DNA from: Elephas maximus indicus
Taxonomy: Eukaryota > Chordata > Mammalia > Proboscidea > Elephantidae
Direction of reading: 5' to 3'
Assembly (NCBI RefSeq): GCF_024166365.1
Contig: NC_064841.1
Coordinates: 27,520,001-27,584,000 of the forward strand
DNA length: 64,000 nt
The notes beneath the pieces are model-generated. The model was given only the letters and a program-made list of their open reading frames with translations, was not told the DNA's origin and did no database searches. Position numbers and translations under genes: made by a program. Of this stretch, positions 25,136-37,388 are shown one piece after another. Each line of letters starts with the position of its first letter. The first letter of the stretch is position 1.

Positions 25136-26416
25136 CTGTAAAGACAAGACAAAATATTTTAAATTTTTCTTTAAAAAATTGTAACACAGTTCAGCATGTC
25201 ATTCATCATTTTTACATTTTTACTAATTACCATAACAATTAAAAGACATCTGAAACTTCTAAACCCTTTAAATAAATGAATCAATTTAAAATTAGGGAAG
25301 TAGAATGGGGAGAAAAAATAATTAAAAACCTATTTTAACATTCTGAACACAAAAAACAAATAGACTAGTTAACTAGATATTAACTTAATTTTAGCTCAAT
25401 AAATGTTTTTAGAAGGGATACTAGTTTACTGCTCTTAGTGGTAACTAACTTTCTTCTGTGTGATGTTAATAATTCACTATTTTAGGTTAAAAAAATACAA
25501 TAATAAATTAGTAAACAAGTTTTTCAGGTAAAAAGATAAACCTCAATGGGTTCTACTTAATCAAAAAGCACAATTAAGAGGAAAGAAATCAATTCATGGG
25601 AAATTATTTTCTAAAATCAAAATTCACACACTCCCAGTTTTTCCACTATGTATATAATTTTGCTCTATATAAAAATTGAGTAAAATGGAAGTGCTTTTAA
25701 TAACAGTGATTATTAAATTGTTGAGTGATCTAAACTTACTGCTTCAGAGGTCAAAGTTAATCATCTTCAGAGTTTTTAACAGCTAGGACAATGAAACATG
25801 CAAGAAGAGAATACCAAAAATCCAAGTGTGGGCGTAAACTAAAATGACTTATAAGGTTACTATTTTATTTTAATGTATATAAATGGCTAACTAACTAAAC
25901 TTAGAGCCAACAAGTAGTTGGCTCTAAATTCTAATCAACAAGGTAGTAAAATCAAGTGTTTAAAGAACTGGGTTGGTAAAGAATTATCATTCAAGTGCTA
26001 ACAAAGCTATGATTTAAATAGTGTAAAAGAACACATTTTCTGCAAGTGAAACCTTTATGATTTGTCATATTAAAAGCATAAATTTTATACAAATGCCATA
26101 CATCTAAGACTAAGAATTGGATTTTGAAATATAAATCCACTTTTCATGACAATTATTACTGTTCTTTAAAAAGATCATTTTCCTAAGTGAGAAAATTTCT
26201 AATGCGATTGAGTATGTATGGGTTTAAGGATAAATTACCTTGCAAAAATATTTTTCCTTCATGTGTCAACTCTATTAAGCCTAAGTTGTTGTGAATTCAA
26301 AGCAGTTATAAAAGCTGTGAATTCAAAAGTCCTTGCCCACCTAGTAAGTGATTGGATGGAGAAAGAATATTTTCTATGCTTTACAAATACAAATTTCAAA
26401 TAGCTAATAAGCTCAC
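25136..26416 (-). other. ECT2 last intron (or 3' flank of the alternative exon)
   Basis: AT-rich, no repeat recognised. AATAAA on the minus strand at 25864-25869 could serve the alternative exon if it is terminal. Confidence 0.5.
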
Positions 26417-26417
26417 A

Positions 26418-26687
26418 TTAAACTTCATGAGGCTTGTTTCCATTACTGCTTGGCATATCTCCTAAATCTTCACAAATGTCAAAGATGACTTGAATAGAAC
26501 TTTTTTTGAAATTTGATAAATCAATATTTCCTTCTAGTATCTCTGAAAAACTAGTTCGGTAGGCAGAATGACGTATAGCTCGAAACCAGGAGTTTTGAGA
26601 GCGCCCACCAGTAGAGTTTGAGCGCTGAACACAAACATGCTTATTAATAAATCCAATTACATTGCTTGTGGAAACAGAATGGGTAAT
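26418..26687 (-). CDS. ECT2: Candidate alternative C-terminal exon of ECT2
   Basis: A strong acceptor (TTTCTGTTCTAACAG) precedes an 89-codon open frame that starts ITHSVSTSNVIGFINKHV, contains RSQNSWFRAIRHSAY and FKKSSIQVIFDICEDLGD, and ends NKPHEV then TAA. The acceptor phase (0) matches the upstream exon at 28194-28340, so the join gives SSLA-ITHSV. A frame this long with a protein-like composition is unexpected in AT-rich intron. No repeat family is recognisable in it. Splicing here would replace the 29-residue canonical tail with 89 residues. A possible donor GTGAGC begins one base after the stop, so the segment could be a cassette exon or a terminal exon. I do not remember this tail from any annotated ECT2 isoform. 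It could be known already, or could be an exonised remnant. Confidence 0.6.
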   Translation of the reverse strand: MTHSVSTSNVIGFINKHVCVQRSNSTGGRSQNSWFRAIRHSAYRTSFSEILEGNIDLSNFKKSSIQVIFDICEDLGDMPSSNGNKPHEV

Positions 26688-27204
26688 CTGTTAGAACAGA
26701 AACAAGCAATTGATAAGACATTAATGTCTTAAAGATATTTTAGGTACATCTTATTTATGTCTATATAAAAGTGACATAATCATTAATAATACAAATTTAT
26801 CTCCTAAAAAATTTTCTTAAAAAGCCATTTCCCTTAATTTGAAAGGCAATGTTTATAACAGTTGCTATAGATGCAGAAAACAAACAAGGGATAGTATTTT
26901 GGCCTTCAGAAACCTTATAACCTAATTTTTACAAATGAATGCTTATCTACATTTTGTCAGGTCTAAATCATTTTTAATTAATCACACAAATTACTCAGCA
27001 TATATTTAGTTACCAGCTAAGTACAACTTCTTTCCCATTAGTTAAGGTTAATATAAATATTCATATAAATATATTCATAGGTTTAGCTGTAACTTCTTGA
27101 TATGTTAACTAAAGATATTAACTTGCTTTTAAGACAATTTATTGAGCATTTTAAGCCTTGCCTGTATTTTAGGCCTGTATAAATTTTTATATAATAAAAG
27201 GTAA

Positions 27205-27430
27205 CCACTTATAAAACACTAGAGCAATTACTACATGCAGGTACTATTCTAAGAGCTTTACATATATCAACTCATTTAATTCCTACAACAACTATTTTAG
27301 ACTCATTTTACAGACAGTGAAATTAAAAGAGAGAGCTTGCTTAAATTACTTGCCAAAGGTCACATAGCTAGCAAATAGCAGAAGGGTTTGAGCACTTTGG
27401 TTCCAGAATTCATGCTCGTAACCAATATCT
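27205..27430 (-). mobile_element. MIR SINE, antisense
   Basis: 'caactcatttaattcctaca', 'cattttacagacagtgaaat' and 'ccaaaggtcacatagctagc' are the standard reverse MIR blocks. Confidence 0.88.
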
Positions 27431-27434
27431 CAGG

Positions 27435-27530
27435 ACACAGTCATACCATACAGACCCAAACTGCTTCTTAACACACAGTCACGTCATACACACCCAAACT
27501 GCTTCTCAGCACACAGTCACATCATACATG
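27435..27530. repeat. 38-bp tandem repeat, about 2.5 units
   Basis: Units begin acacagtca at 27435, 27473 and 27511. The first two share 'cccaaactgcttct' and differ at a few bases. Confidence 0.88.
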
Positions 27531-28193
27531 CATACACACATTATTTCAGTTAGTCCATATAGCAACACTACGGAAAAGTACTATTAATCTCTTTTCTCTC
27601 ATCTGCAAAAATGGAGCTAAGAGAGAATAAGAAAGTTGACGAAGGACACACAACTACAAAGTGACAGTCGCTGACTTTTCTTTACCTTAGTAAGATTAGA
27701 ATAGTAATTTTACAAACGACAGATATATTACTCATACACTTAGTGATAATAATGAACTTCAGAAACTTCCAATAATTATGACACCATTGGGGATCTGAAT
27801 TCTTGAGAAAACATTAAAAAATATACACAAAAATTCAGAACCCATATCATTCTCTGAAATTCACTGTTCTGCAGAAATCATATTCTACTCATCACAGAAA
27901 TAGTAAAAAGAATAAACTTGATCTCTCCTCTATTACTGGAAATAATCTGTGTGAAAAGAATGGTCGCTATTTTCACTAGCAAAGTGGTAGGTCAGACTGA
28001 ACCATATTTCTTCCTTTTTAGAGATTTACACATCTAGAATCCCAACAAAATTTGTATCTAACAAACTACACATTAAGCGCTCATTAACAGTAAGGTTTTC
28101 TCAGTTGTCTTTATCCAATAAAAAGGAGAGAAATCCACACCAACCCCATAAACGTGAACACGCCATTTAGCTCATTGAATCAAAGTCACTTAC

Positions 28194-28340
28194 TGCTAAT
28201 GACGACGTGCTGGTCAGACGACTCACTACATGCTTGTCGTTGCTGGAAGGACTTCTTCCCTCCACAGAGCTATGAGATGTCATAAGAGCCCTTCGGAGAG
28301 CTCTTTTTGGAGTTTTGGAGAAAGAGAACGCTCTTGTCAC
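28194..28340 (-). CDS. ECT2: ECT2 exon: polybasic region with TPKR site
   Basis: 147 nt, 49 codons, phase 0 at both ends, VTRAFSFSKTPKRALRRALM to VVSRLTSTSSLA. TPKR fits the CDK consensus (T-P-x-K/R), and phosphorylation in this region is reported to reduce ECT2 membrane binding. The donor is a strong GTAAGT directly after the Ala codon, so both the canonical last exon and the alternative exon at 26418-26687 can follow it in frame. Confidence 0.97.
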
Positions 28341-29332
28341 CTAGATTTAAAAAGGGCATAATTAATTAAGCCTAGACTTAGACACATCTAAAATAGCTGA
28401 TAAGAACATTTACACATAATCACAGCCAAATATACACCAAAAGTTTTTCTACAAACAGTACATGGCACATAACAGTAAGAAAATGTAGTACATTATATAC
28501 TAGTCCATGTTGAACTGATAGAGCACAGCAGTCTAGCTGGGAGAAAGAAAGTAGGAGGGAAAACCTGGCCTGGAAAAAAAGAAATCTGAGTTTTTGACTG
28601 ATTCTGCCACACAGTCTACTTATGAGACTTTGGATAACTACAAAACCACTCTGGAAATCAATTTCTTTATTGAAAGAAAGAAGGCGTTCATTTGAGTCAT
28701 CATTTAACATGTTTATCTATTTAAGCTTTACACATGTTAAGTGTTCAGGGATGTGAAGATGAATAAAGTACAAGATCTCTCCTCAAAGGGAAAGGAAACA
28801 AAAATTTATGCAACAAAAAAATGTATAAATCTAGCAGTAGACTATATGGCTGCAAAATTCCCTTGGAACACTAAAATTCTAGGTCTACTTTTTAAAAGCT
28901 CCATCACCAACATTCTTAAGTAGTCCTCAACCCTGATAAGGTAAAGATGGAAGTTGTCTTTACTACCATTAGAAGATTAAGACATACTTCCAGAGTCAGG
29001 AGTAGATTCCAGGTATCCTGGCTATCTGTCCTCTGAGGAAATACCAGGCAATATTAAGATGAATGTATACATTTCTAGATCTAAAACACCAATAACAGGT
29101 TCCTACTGTAATATAGTTCGTAAAAGCATCACTATAATGGGAGTGATAAGAGGTTATTATAATTGTTGAGGCAACTGAGCTAACTGAAACTATTGTCAGT
29201 GTGGGCCATTTCCAAGAAGCATTTTGTTATACTGTCTATCTTTATACTGGTGTTTATGGCGATATTCTTTTATTATATTCCAAAAAATACATCTTACAGA
29301 CATATTAAATAATAATCTCACTGAAACCTCAC
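28341..29332 (-). other. ECT2 intron, unique
   Basis: No repeat or additional exon recognised. Confidence 0.5.
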
Positions 29333-29440
29333 CTTTTTTGAAGTCTTCTTTATTGCTCTAGATGCTTTACTCAATGTGCTATCCATATCTTTTGTATTTA
29401 CTTCAAAAGATTCTGGATCAGCAGTGTAAATAAGATTCTC
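29333..29440 (-). CDS. ECT2: ECT2 exon: post-PH, start of polybasic region
   Basis: 108 nt, 36 codons, phase 0 at both ends, ENLIYTADPESFEVNTKD to RAIKKTSKK. The acceptor is CTTCAG and the donor GTGAGG. The last ten residues open the polybasic cluster that, in published work on ECT2, helps the PH domain hold the protein at the plasma membrane. The upstream intron is 12.8 kb and is the most heavily invaded in the window. Confidence 0.97.
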
Positions 29441-29954
29441 CTGAAGAAAACAAAATTTCTTTAATTTTAAAATAAAAAACCACAAAAGTTTCTAGAAGCA
29501 ACCCTTTAAGCACCTATATACATACAGGAATATTTATAAATAAAGTTACTCAAAGTTTTTGATGTGCTTGACATTAATTTCTATTCTGAAATGTACTAAT
29601 TTAAAGACAGTAGGAAAAGGGCATTCAGTAATTAAATGAGTAACGTGAAACGAGGACCTTGGACACCAAAGAAATGGGCAGCAGAAGTCAATAGGAAGTC
29701 TTATTAACAACCCTAAAACTAACAAGTTGGAAATATAGCAGACTTAAGTTAATGCTTAAGTATAAATTCAGCTACAAAATCAATATCACAACATTTTCCT
29801 TGAGATAATTAAGATAGTCATCAAATTATGACTTAAAACTTTATTCTACATTTTCCTTTCTTCCTCAATTAGCATCTGGGAGGATTCTAAATCAGGGGTT
29901 ACTAACCTGTGACCCAACAGCTACTAGGCTGGCAAAGGATAGAAATCAGGGGGT

Positions 29955-32625
29955 TATGTAACCCACCTGAAATTATCACCGACACTGTTGTACTTAGGAT
30001 AAATCTTGAAATTTTTTTTTGACGATGAATCTAACACCATTCCTCTTCAATTTGCCACACTAGGAAAACAAGGAAGACTAGATACTGTGACTACCATTCA
30101 AATTTATGCATCAGCCACTAAGGCCAAAGATGAAGAAATTGAAGACTTTTAACAACTTCTGCAGTCTGAAATGATCAAACATGCAATCAAGATGTATTGA
30201 TAATTACTGGTGATTGGAACACAAAAGCTGGAAAAAAAGAAGGGTCTGTAGCTGGAAAATAAGGCCTTGGTGATGGAAACGATGCCAGAGAGTGCACAAA
30301 GAATTTTGCAAGACCTACTTCTTCATTGCCATTATCTTTTTTCAACAACATAAACAGCAACTATACATATGAACCTTACCAGATGGAGAACACAGGGATC
30401 AAATCAACTACATCTGTGGAAAAGCTCAATATCATCAGTCAGAACAAGGCCAGGGGGCAACTGAGGAACAGACCATCAATTGCTCATATGCAAGTTCAAA
30501 CTGAAGCTGAAGAAAATTAGAGCAAGTCCACAACCACCAAAAGATGACGTTGAGTATATCCCACCTAAATTTAGAGACCACCTCAAGAAATAGATTTGAC
30601 GCGTTGAATGCTTCCAACTAAAGACCAGACGAGTTGCAGAATGACATCAAGGACATCATATATGAAGAAAGCAAAAAGGTCACTGGAAACACAGGAAAGA
30701 AAGAGACCAAAATGGAGGAAGTGATGAAGTAAAAGAGTTGAACAGAAAATTTCAAAGGGTGGCTCAAGAAGGCAAAGTATTATAATGAAATGTGCAAAGA
30801 TCTGAAGTTAGAAAACTAAAAGGGAAGAACGTGCTCAGCATTTTACAAGTTGAAAGAACTAAATAAAAATTTCAAACCTTGAGTTACAATATTGAATGAA
30901 TCGATGGGTAGAATACTGAATGGTGCAGGAAGCATCAAAAGAAGATGGAACACACAGACTCACTGTTCCAAAAAGAATTGGTTGACGTTCAATCATTTCA
31001 GGAGGTAGTATATGATTAAGAACCGATGGTACTGAAGGAAGAAGTCCAAGCTGCGCTGATGGCATTGACAAAAGACAAAACAAAAAAAACTTTGCTGCCA
31101 TTGAGTCAATTTCAACTCAGCAACCCTACACAACAGAGTAGAACTGCCCCATAGGATTTCCAAGGAGCAGCTGGTAGATTTGAACTGTCAACCTTTTGGT
31201 TAGCAGTGGTAGCTCTTGGCCTCTGTACCACCAGGGCTGGCTCCAGGAACTGAGAGAATACCAACTGAGATGTTTCAACAAAAGGACGTAGTAGTGGAAG
31301 TGCTCACTCGTCTACACCAAGAAATTTGGAAGACAGCTACCTGGCCAACCAACTGGAAGAGATCCATATTTGTGTCCATTCCAAAGAAAGGAGATCCAAC
31401 AGAATGTGGAACTTTCAAATAATATCATAAATATCACACACAATTAAAATTTTGCTGAAGATAATTCAAAAGCAGTTGGGGCAGTACATCAATAGGGCAA
31501 CTGACAGAAATTCAAGTCGGTATCACTCCTGATGTCAGATGGATCTTGACCGAAAGTAAAGAATACCAGAAAGATGTTTAAAAAAAGAAAGATGTTTACC
31601 TGTGTTTTATTGACTATGCAAAGGCATTCGACTGTGTGGATCATAACAAATTATGGATAACATTGCAAAGAATGGGAATTCCAGAACACTTAAATGTGCT
31701 CATGAGGAACCTGTACATAGACCAAAGGGATACTGCATGGTTTAAAATCAGGAAAGTGTGCGTCAGGGTGTAATCCTTTCACCATACCTATTCGATCTGT
31801 AATCTGAGAAGCTGGAATATATGAAGAACTTGGCATCAGGATTGGAGGAAGACTCATTAACATCCTGTAATATGCAAATGACATAACTTTGCTTGCTGAA
31901 AGTGAAGAGGATTTAAAGCACTTACTGATAAAGATCAAAGACTACAGTCTTCTGTATGGATTGCACCTCAACAAAAGCAAAACAAAACTTCTCACAACTG
32001 GATCAATAAGCAACATCATGATAAATGGAGAAACTATTGAATTCATTTTACTTGGTTCACAATCAATGTCCAAGGAAGCAGCAGTGAAGAAATCAAACGA
32101 ACTGTTGCACTGGGCAAATCTGCTGCAAAAGACCTCTTTAGAATCAAAAAGCAAAGATGTCCCTTTGAGGGCTAAGGTGAGCCTGATCCAAGCCATGGTA
32201 TTTTCAATTGCTTCATATGCATGTGAAAGCTGGGCAATGAATAATGAAGACCAAGGACATTATGCCTTTTGAATTACGGTGTTGGCAAAAAATATTGAGT
32301 ATACCATGAACTGCCAGAAGAACAAACAAATCTGTCTGGGATGAAGTACAGCCAGAATGCCCCTTAGAAGAGAAGGTGTCAAGACTTCATCTCATGTACT
32401 TTGGACATACTGTCAGAGGGACCAGTCCCTGGAGAAGAACATCATGCCTGGTAGAGAGTCAGCGAAACAGAAGAAGATCCTTAACAAGATGGACTGACAC
32501 AGTAGCTGCAACAACGGGCTAAAACATAGCAATGACTGTGAGGATGGCACAGGACTGGGTAGTGTTTCATTCTGTTGTACACAGAGTCACTATGAATCAG
32601 AAGCCATCTGACAACACCTAACAAC
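29955..32625 (+). mobile_element. RTE LINE, plus strand, with inverted 5' end
   Basis: Endonuclease-to-3' end copy. Readable pieces include 'caaatttatgcatcagccac' onward (endonuclease), RT text at 31216-31422 (PTEMFQQKD, FVSIPKKGDPTE) and 31868-32272 (LLAESEEDLKHLL, SIASYACESWAMNNEDQ). The RT catalytic box, YADD in this family, reads YAND near 31870-31881 just after a stop codon, so the copy is dead. The first ~100 bases (29955-30052) are in the opposite orientation to the rest. An AfroSINE splits it at 31085-31238. Confidence 0.92.
31085..31238 (-). mobile_element. AfroSINE, antisense, inside RTE
   Basis: 'ctgccattgagtcaatttca' to 'ctctgtaccaccagggctgg'. RTE coding text continues on both sides. 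Confidence 0.9.
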
Positions 32626-32639
32626 AGACAAATAATTTC

Positions 32640-33199
32640 CATAATTAAAATATTACTTGCTCAAATTATGTTTAGGCTTTCAGAAGAAAGCAAGTTTGAC
32701 AAAATGTTTCACATATTCCTATAAGCAATTTTTACTTTAAATTTATAAATTTAGGCCTAGGTTTCCTGGCACCATAAGACGATCCTTCAGCACTATCATT
32801 CTTAGCTAGAAAGAATTTGATACAACCTTGTAAAATCTATTTGTTCTGAAGTTTTTCTCATTTACAAAATGTAGAAAATATTTGGTGTACCTAACCCATA
32901 GTAATTGTAAGGCTAAAATAATGTACAAACATACATTAAAATGAAATGTTAAGTCTCTTCACAAACATGAGGTATTGAATGTTATACTCTGAAATTATAA
33001 ATGCCTGCTTTGGCTCTTTTTCACTGACACCCACATAGACAGCCGCCGTTTCCTCTAGCTTCTCTAATTCTAACGCACTTCCCTAATTCTCTAATGCACT
33101 CTGCTTGCTACGTACCTTCTCTTTCCACCTGGTCCATCTGCTAAATGACTCTTCTTATTCTAATCCTAGTATGTAAAGAAACTCGTAATTGTCAGTATC
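32640..33199 (-). other. ECT2 intron, unassigned
   Basis: No repeat or exon recognised. Confidence 0.5.
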
Positions 33200-34850
33200 T
33201 TTTAAAAATGTTATTTTTTCTGATTAAAAAAAAAATCACATCCATTATTAAAAATTTGGAAGATACCAATTATAAAGTCACCTATAATTCTTCTATACTA
33301 ACCAGTTACTAACCAGTTTTGTTACATTTCTTACCAATATTTTCCTACATGAGTTTTTTTTTTTTTAGTAACATTGGGGTCATACTATTCAATTTCATAT
33401 CTTATGTTTTATGCTTAGCAACATACTGTGGGCATTTTTTTTTCATGTCAAAAATACATGAAGCAATTCTAAATAAAAACTGATAAAAGACTCTTATGAT
33501 TATATCATAATTTTATCATTCTATTGTTTTTGAACATTTTACATGTTCCCAATTTCTGGCTATTAAGAAATATATTAAGCCACATTTTGGTTGTTTTCTA
33601 AGACAGAACACTGGAAGTAGAAAAACAAGGAGTCTAAACATTTTTAAAGCTCTTGATGGATAAATTAAGTGCTTTCCAAAAAGAGTGAACTGATTCAACC
33701 TACACTCCCTTACCAGCCATTAGCAGTCTCCTTTAAAAAATTAAAAAAAACTTTTGTAACCTGTTTTGCAAAAAAATGACATTGCTTTCTAAACCTGTAT
33801 TACTTTAGATTACTAGTGAAATATGCTTTTATCATGTTTTCTAGCTCTTACTAATTTTGTTTGTGAATTACTATCTATACACTTTGTCCATTTTTCCATC
33901 ACAACACTAATGATTCCTTACTGAATTATGAAGAAAAAGTTTTTAATTGAGGGACATAATTGGTCAAATTTGCTACTATTATTTCCCTCAATTTTTCTTT
34001 TGCCTCTTTTATATTCCTGATTATTTTAAATATACAGATTTTTCTCATTAAAATCCATAGATTTTCTTTACTTCTTATATTGCTTCTAAGCCTAGAAAGT
34101 ACTTCAGTACTCCAATACCCAACATTTACCACCTACATTTTCTTATGTGATATTTAAATGGTTTCAGTTTTTCACCTCAAACTCTTAAATTTACAATTTA
34201 GTTGGATATAAAGTTAAGTTCTGCCTCTAACTTTTTAAAAGTAGTTAATAGTCTTAGCATCATGCATGAACAATTTTATTAAATGATTATGGTTCTACAT
34301 TTATCATACAAAAAATACTCATTTCAAAGCCATCTAGCTTTCCATTGATCTACCACCTGTAAGTTGTTTAATCAGTGTAATAGTGTTCCAATCACTGTAA
34401 CTTTAAAAATACGATATCTCATAAAGCACTATTTTCTAAACTTTCTTAGATATTGTTGCCTTTTCTCTAAAACATCCCCTTTAGAATCATTCCATATGTT
34501 TTATAGGGGCGTCAATAAACTCGTAAACTAATTAAAGACAAATTGACATCTTTGGGCTAGTCAGAATTCTTATCCAAGAATACCATAAGTGTCTTAATAA
34601 AAGTATCATAATTTTCTTAAAACAGGTCTCACAGATTTCTTATAAAGCCATTCCTAGATATTTTATACCAAATTTTATTGGAAAAGGGGTCTTTGTTTCT
34701 TACACTTTCTAACTGGTTATTGACAGCACAGAGGAAAACCATCAATATGTATGTATTCATGTTTTATTTAGTTACTTTAATAAATATCGCTCTAAGTCCT
34801 AATGGTTTTCAACAGTTTCTTCTCAATTCTTTAGATAACCATTTACAAAG
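33200..34850 (-). mobile_element. Old L1 material, antisense
   Basis: 34140-34850 carries reverse L1 ORF2 patterns ('ccattgatctaccacctgta', 'tctcacagatttcttataaa', 'ccattcctagatattttata'). 33200-33700 looks like old L1 3' text but is less certain. Confidence 0.55.
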
Positions 34851-35953
34851 TAACTGAGCAGTCGACACCTATTGCCAATCCAAGGGAGACAAAGCATTCA
34901 GGACTTGATTACAGCTCTGCCTGTCCCGGGACTCCCTGCCCGCCCATGCGCATACACCTGCAGGGCTCTGGAGTTAGGAGGGCTTCCTACATTCCACAGT
35001 AGAGATCGCTCTTCCTACACAGCTGTGCATAAGGCACCATAAACTAAGCACAGATGTGACATCAATGTTATGAACTAAATTTCATAAACCTTTATTCAAT
35101 CAATCAATATGTACTGAAAATTTACTATTTGATAGGAATATTTTAAGTTCCAAAGATATAGTGACAAATTCAGAAAGTTTTAAAAATATTTTTTCCTTCA
35201 TTATGTTTTGTTTTAAACTACAACGCAATTTGTCAATGCTCATTCTGAAGTAGTCAACTTATGACATTTTAAAAAAAGCTGAAATATGAAACATCCAACA
35301 GAAAAAAAAAAATAACAGTGACTGGTTACAAAATTACATACATATAATCAAAGATTCACCTACATATATAAAACAACTTAGAAACAGAAACTATAGCAGA
35401 TAAAATATTCCATTAATGATGACATTATAAAGAGAAAATTACCTACAAATAAAATAAGAAATAAACATTTCTGAAGAAAACTTCATGTTATGTTTATATT
35501 TCTGGAAAGACAACTAAGAAAGTATCAAAAACGGTGCCCTAACTTATATGTTACTGCAGTGTATTTTTTATCTATTTAATTTTTTTCTACATGCTAGTAG
35601 TATTATTTTTGAATCTAACATATGGGGTAAAATCATAACATGAATATAAAATTAAATATTGGTAACTTGAATTTACTCCTTGAAAAAATATTTAGATGCA
35701 AAACATATCCATGTACCTATGATGAAACTAAACTCCAAGTATGTCTAATTCTGGTGAAATGCTCTTTATAACGCAGGTCCTTGAAATTTAAGTCCTTAAG
35801 CATTGCTAATAAAGAAAAGAGTGTCTCAGTTTTTCCTATTGCTATCTTAACTATATACAATAACCACCTTTGAACTGAAAAGGAAACAGGCTGCTTCAAG
35901 CAGGATTTCTCTCAGAGAAGGAAATGTTTCCAATTTGTAATAAAAAAGACAAC
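34851..35953 (-). other. ECT2 intron, mostly unassigned
   Basis: 35080-35170 resembles the L2/MIR-type 'tattcaatcaatcaatatgt...tactatttgataggaat' block. A short GC-richer patch at 34900-34990 stands out from the AT-rich surroundings but has no recognisable function. Confidence 0.4.
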
Positions 35954-36643
35954 TGTTATAGACTGAATTGTGTCCGCCCCAAAATGTGTCAACTTGGCTA
36001 AGCCATGATTCCCAGTATTGTGTGATCGTATACCATTTTGCGATCTGATGTGATTTTCCTGTGTGTTGTAAATCCTACCCCTACGACACTAATAAGGCAA
36101 GATTAGAGGCAGTTATATTAATGAGGTAGACTCAATCTGCAAGGTTAGGTTGTATCTTGAGTCAATTTCTTTTGAGATATAAAAGAGAGAAGCAAGCAGA
36201 GAGAAAGGGGGACCTCATACCACCAAGAAAGTACTGCCAGGAGCAGAGTGTATCCTTTGGACCTGGGGTCCCTGCACTGAGAAGCTCCTAGACCAGGGTA
36301 AGACTGATGACAAGGACCTTCCAACGGAACCAAAAGAGAGAGAGAAAAGCCTTCCCCTGGACCTGGTGCCCTGAATTCAGACTTCTAGCCTACTAGATTG
36401 GGAGAGAATAAACTTCTGTTTGTTGAAGTCATCCACTTGTAGTATTTTGGTTATAGCCTGTAAAACCCATTGCCATCGATTCGATTCTGACTCATAGCAA
36501 CCCTACAGGACAGAGAACTGCCCCATATGGTTTCCAAGGATCTCCTGGATTCAAACTGCCAACCTTTTGGTTAGCAGCTGTAGCTCTTAACCACTACCAC
36601 TACGCCACCAGGATCTCCTTTTTTATAGCATAGAACTAAGACA
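35954..36643 (+). mobile_element. MaLR-like LTR, plus, split by a SINE
   Basis: Starts TGTTATAGACTGAATTGTGT and ends AACTAAGACA. Same family as 19719-20217. The AfroSINE at about 36462-36620 accounts for the excess length. No flanking 5-bp match is visible. Confidence 0.8.
36462..36620 (-). mobile_element. AfroSINE, antisense, inside LTR
   Basis: 'attgccatcgattcgattct' to 'actacgccaccaggatctcc'. Confidence 0.9.
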
Positions 36644-36782
36644 GTAGCTATGAGGCCTTTTACATTTCTAGAAGGCTCCAGATTCAGGATGACTGAAAGG
36701 ATAAACCTCTAGGTAGTTTACTAGTAGCTGATAAGACAATAAGAAGTAAAGATGAAGTGTATTTCTTTCAGTGCTATCAGTA

Positions 36783-36838
36783 TTAAAAAAAAAAAAACCA
36801 AACCCAGTGCCATCGAGTCAATTCCAACTCATAGCTAT
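36783..36838 (-). mobile_element. AfroSINE tail fragment, antisense
   Basis: Only the A-run and 'ccagtgccatcgagtcaatt' to 'actcatag' remain: the last ~50 bp of the SINE. Confidence 0.85.
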
Positions 36839-37139
36839 CAAGTTCAAAGTTGGGATAACTTATCTTCAACAGAAGTAGGCTTCTTTTTACACTATTTCTC
36901 ATTGATAGTTGATTGATAGTTCTCCCTCAAAAAAAAAAAAAAAAACTTTCTGACTCCTAATCTTTTCCTATTTATTTTAAATGTATAAAATGAAATTTAT
37001 TTCTTAACTCAAACTCATTGTTAATAACATACTAATATAATCGTATAAACATTTTATGAAAAACTTGTTCAAAGTATCTCAGGCATTAAACAGGCCTGGA
37101 CAGGGCAGAGGTTCTTCAATCAGCCCCCAAACAAACGCA

Positions 37140-37285
37140 TTTACAACCAGTTGCTGGTGATCAAAAAGTTGGTAGTTGGAATCCACCAGCCGCTACTTGG
37201 AAACCCTACAGGGAAGTTCTACTCTGTCCTATAGGGTTGTTATGAGTCTGAATCGACTTTGACAGTGCTGGTTTTTGTTTTTTTT
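37140..37285 (+). mobile_element. AfroSINE, short form, head truncated
   Basis: 'ttgctggtgatcaaaaagtt' to 'ttatgagtctgaatcgactt' plus a T-rich end. Confidence 0.85.
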
Positions 37286-37388
37286 TTTTAAAGACAAATT
37301 TGCTTAGTGTTTGAATTATTTAGATTGATTTAAGATTAAAAAGTAGTAATAATCTCTCCCATAGAGATTAAAAATAAATCAGTAAATA

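Larger units (their letters stand above)
26688..28193 (-). other. ECT2 intron with MIR and 38-bp tandem repeat
   Basis: Unique AT-rich sequence apart from a MIR at 27205-27430 and a tandem repeat at 27435-27530. Confidence 0.6.

Noticed and set aside
27435..27530. CRISPR-like spaced repeats
   Set aside because: Back-to-back tandem units without distinct spacers, in a mammalian intron.
31889..32272. 127-residue open frame
   Set aside because: RTE reverse-transcriptase fragment with upstream stop, lost catalytic residue and broken frame.
34900..34990. GC-richer patch as a promoter or CpG island
   Set aside because: Under 100 bp with few CpGs and no transcript evidence in sequence.
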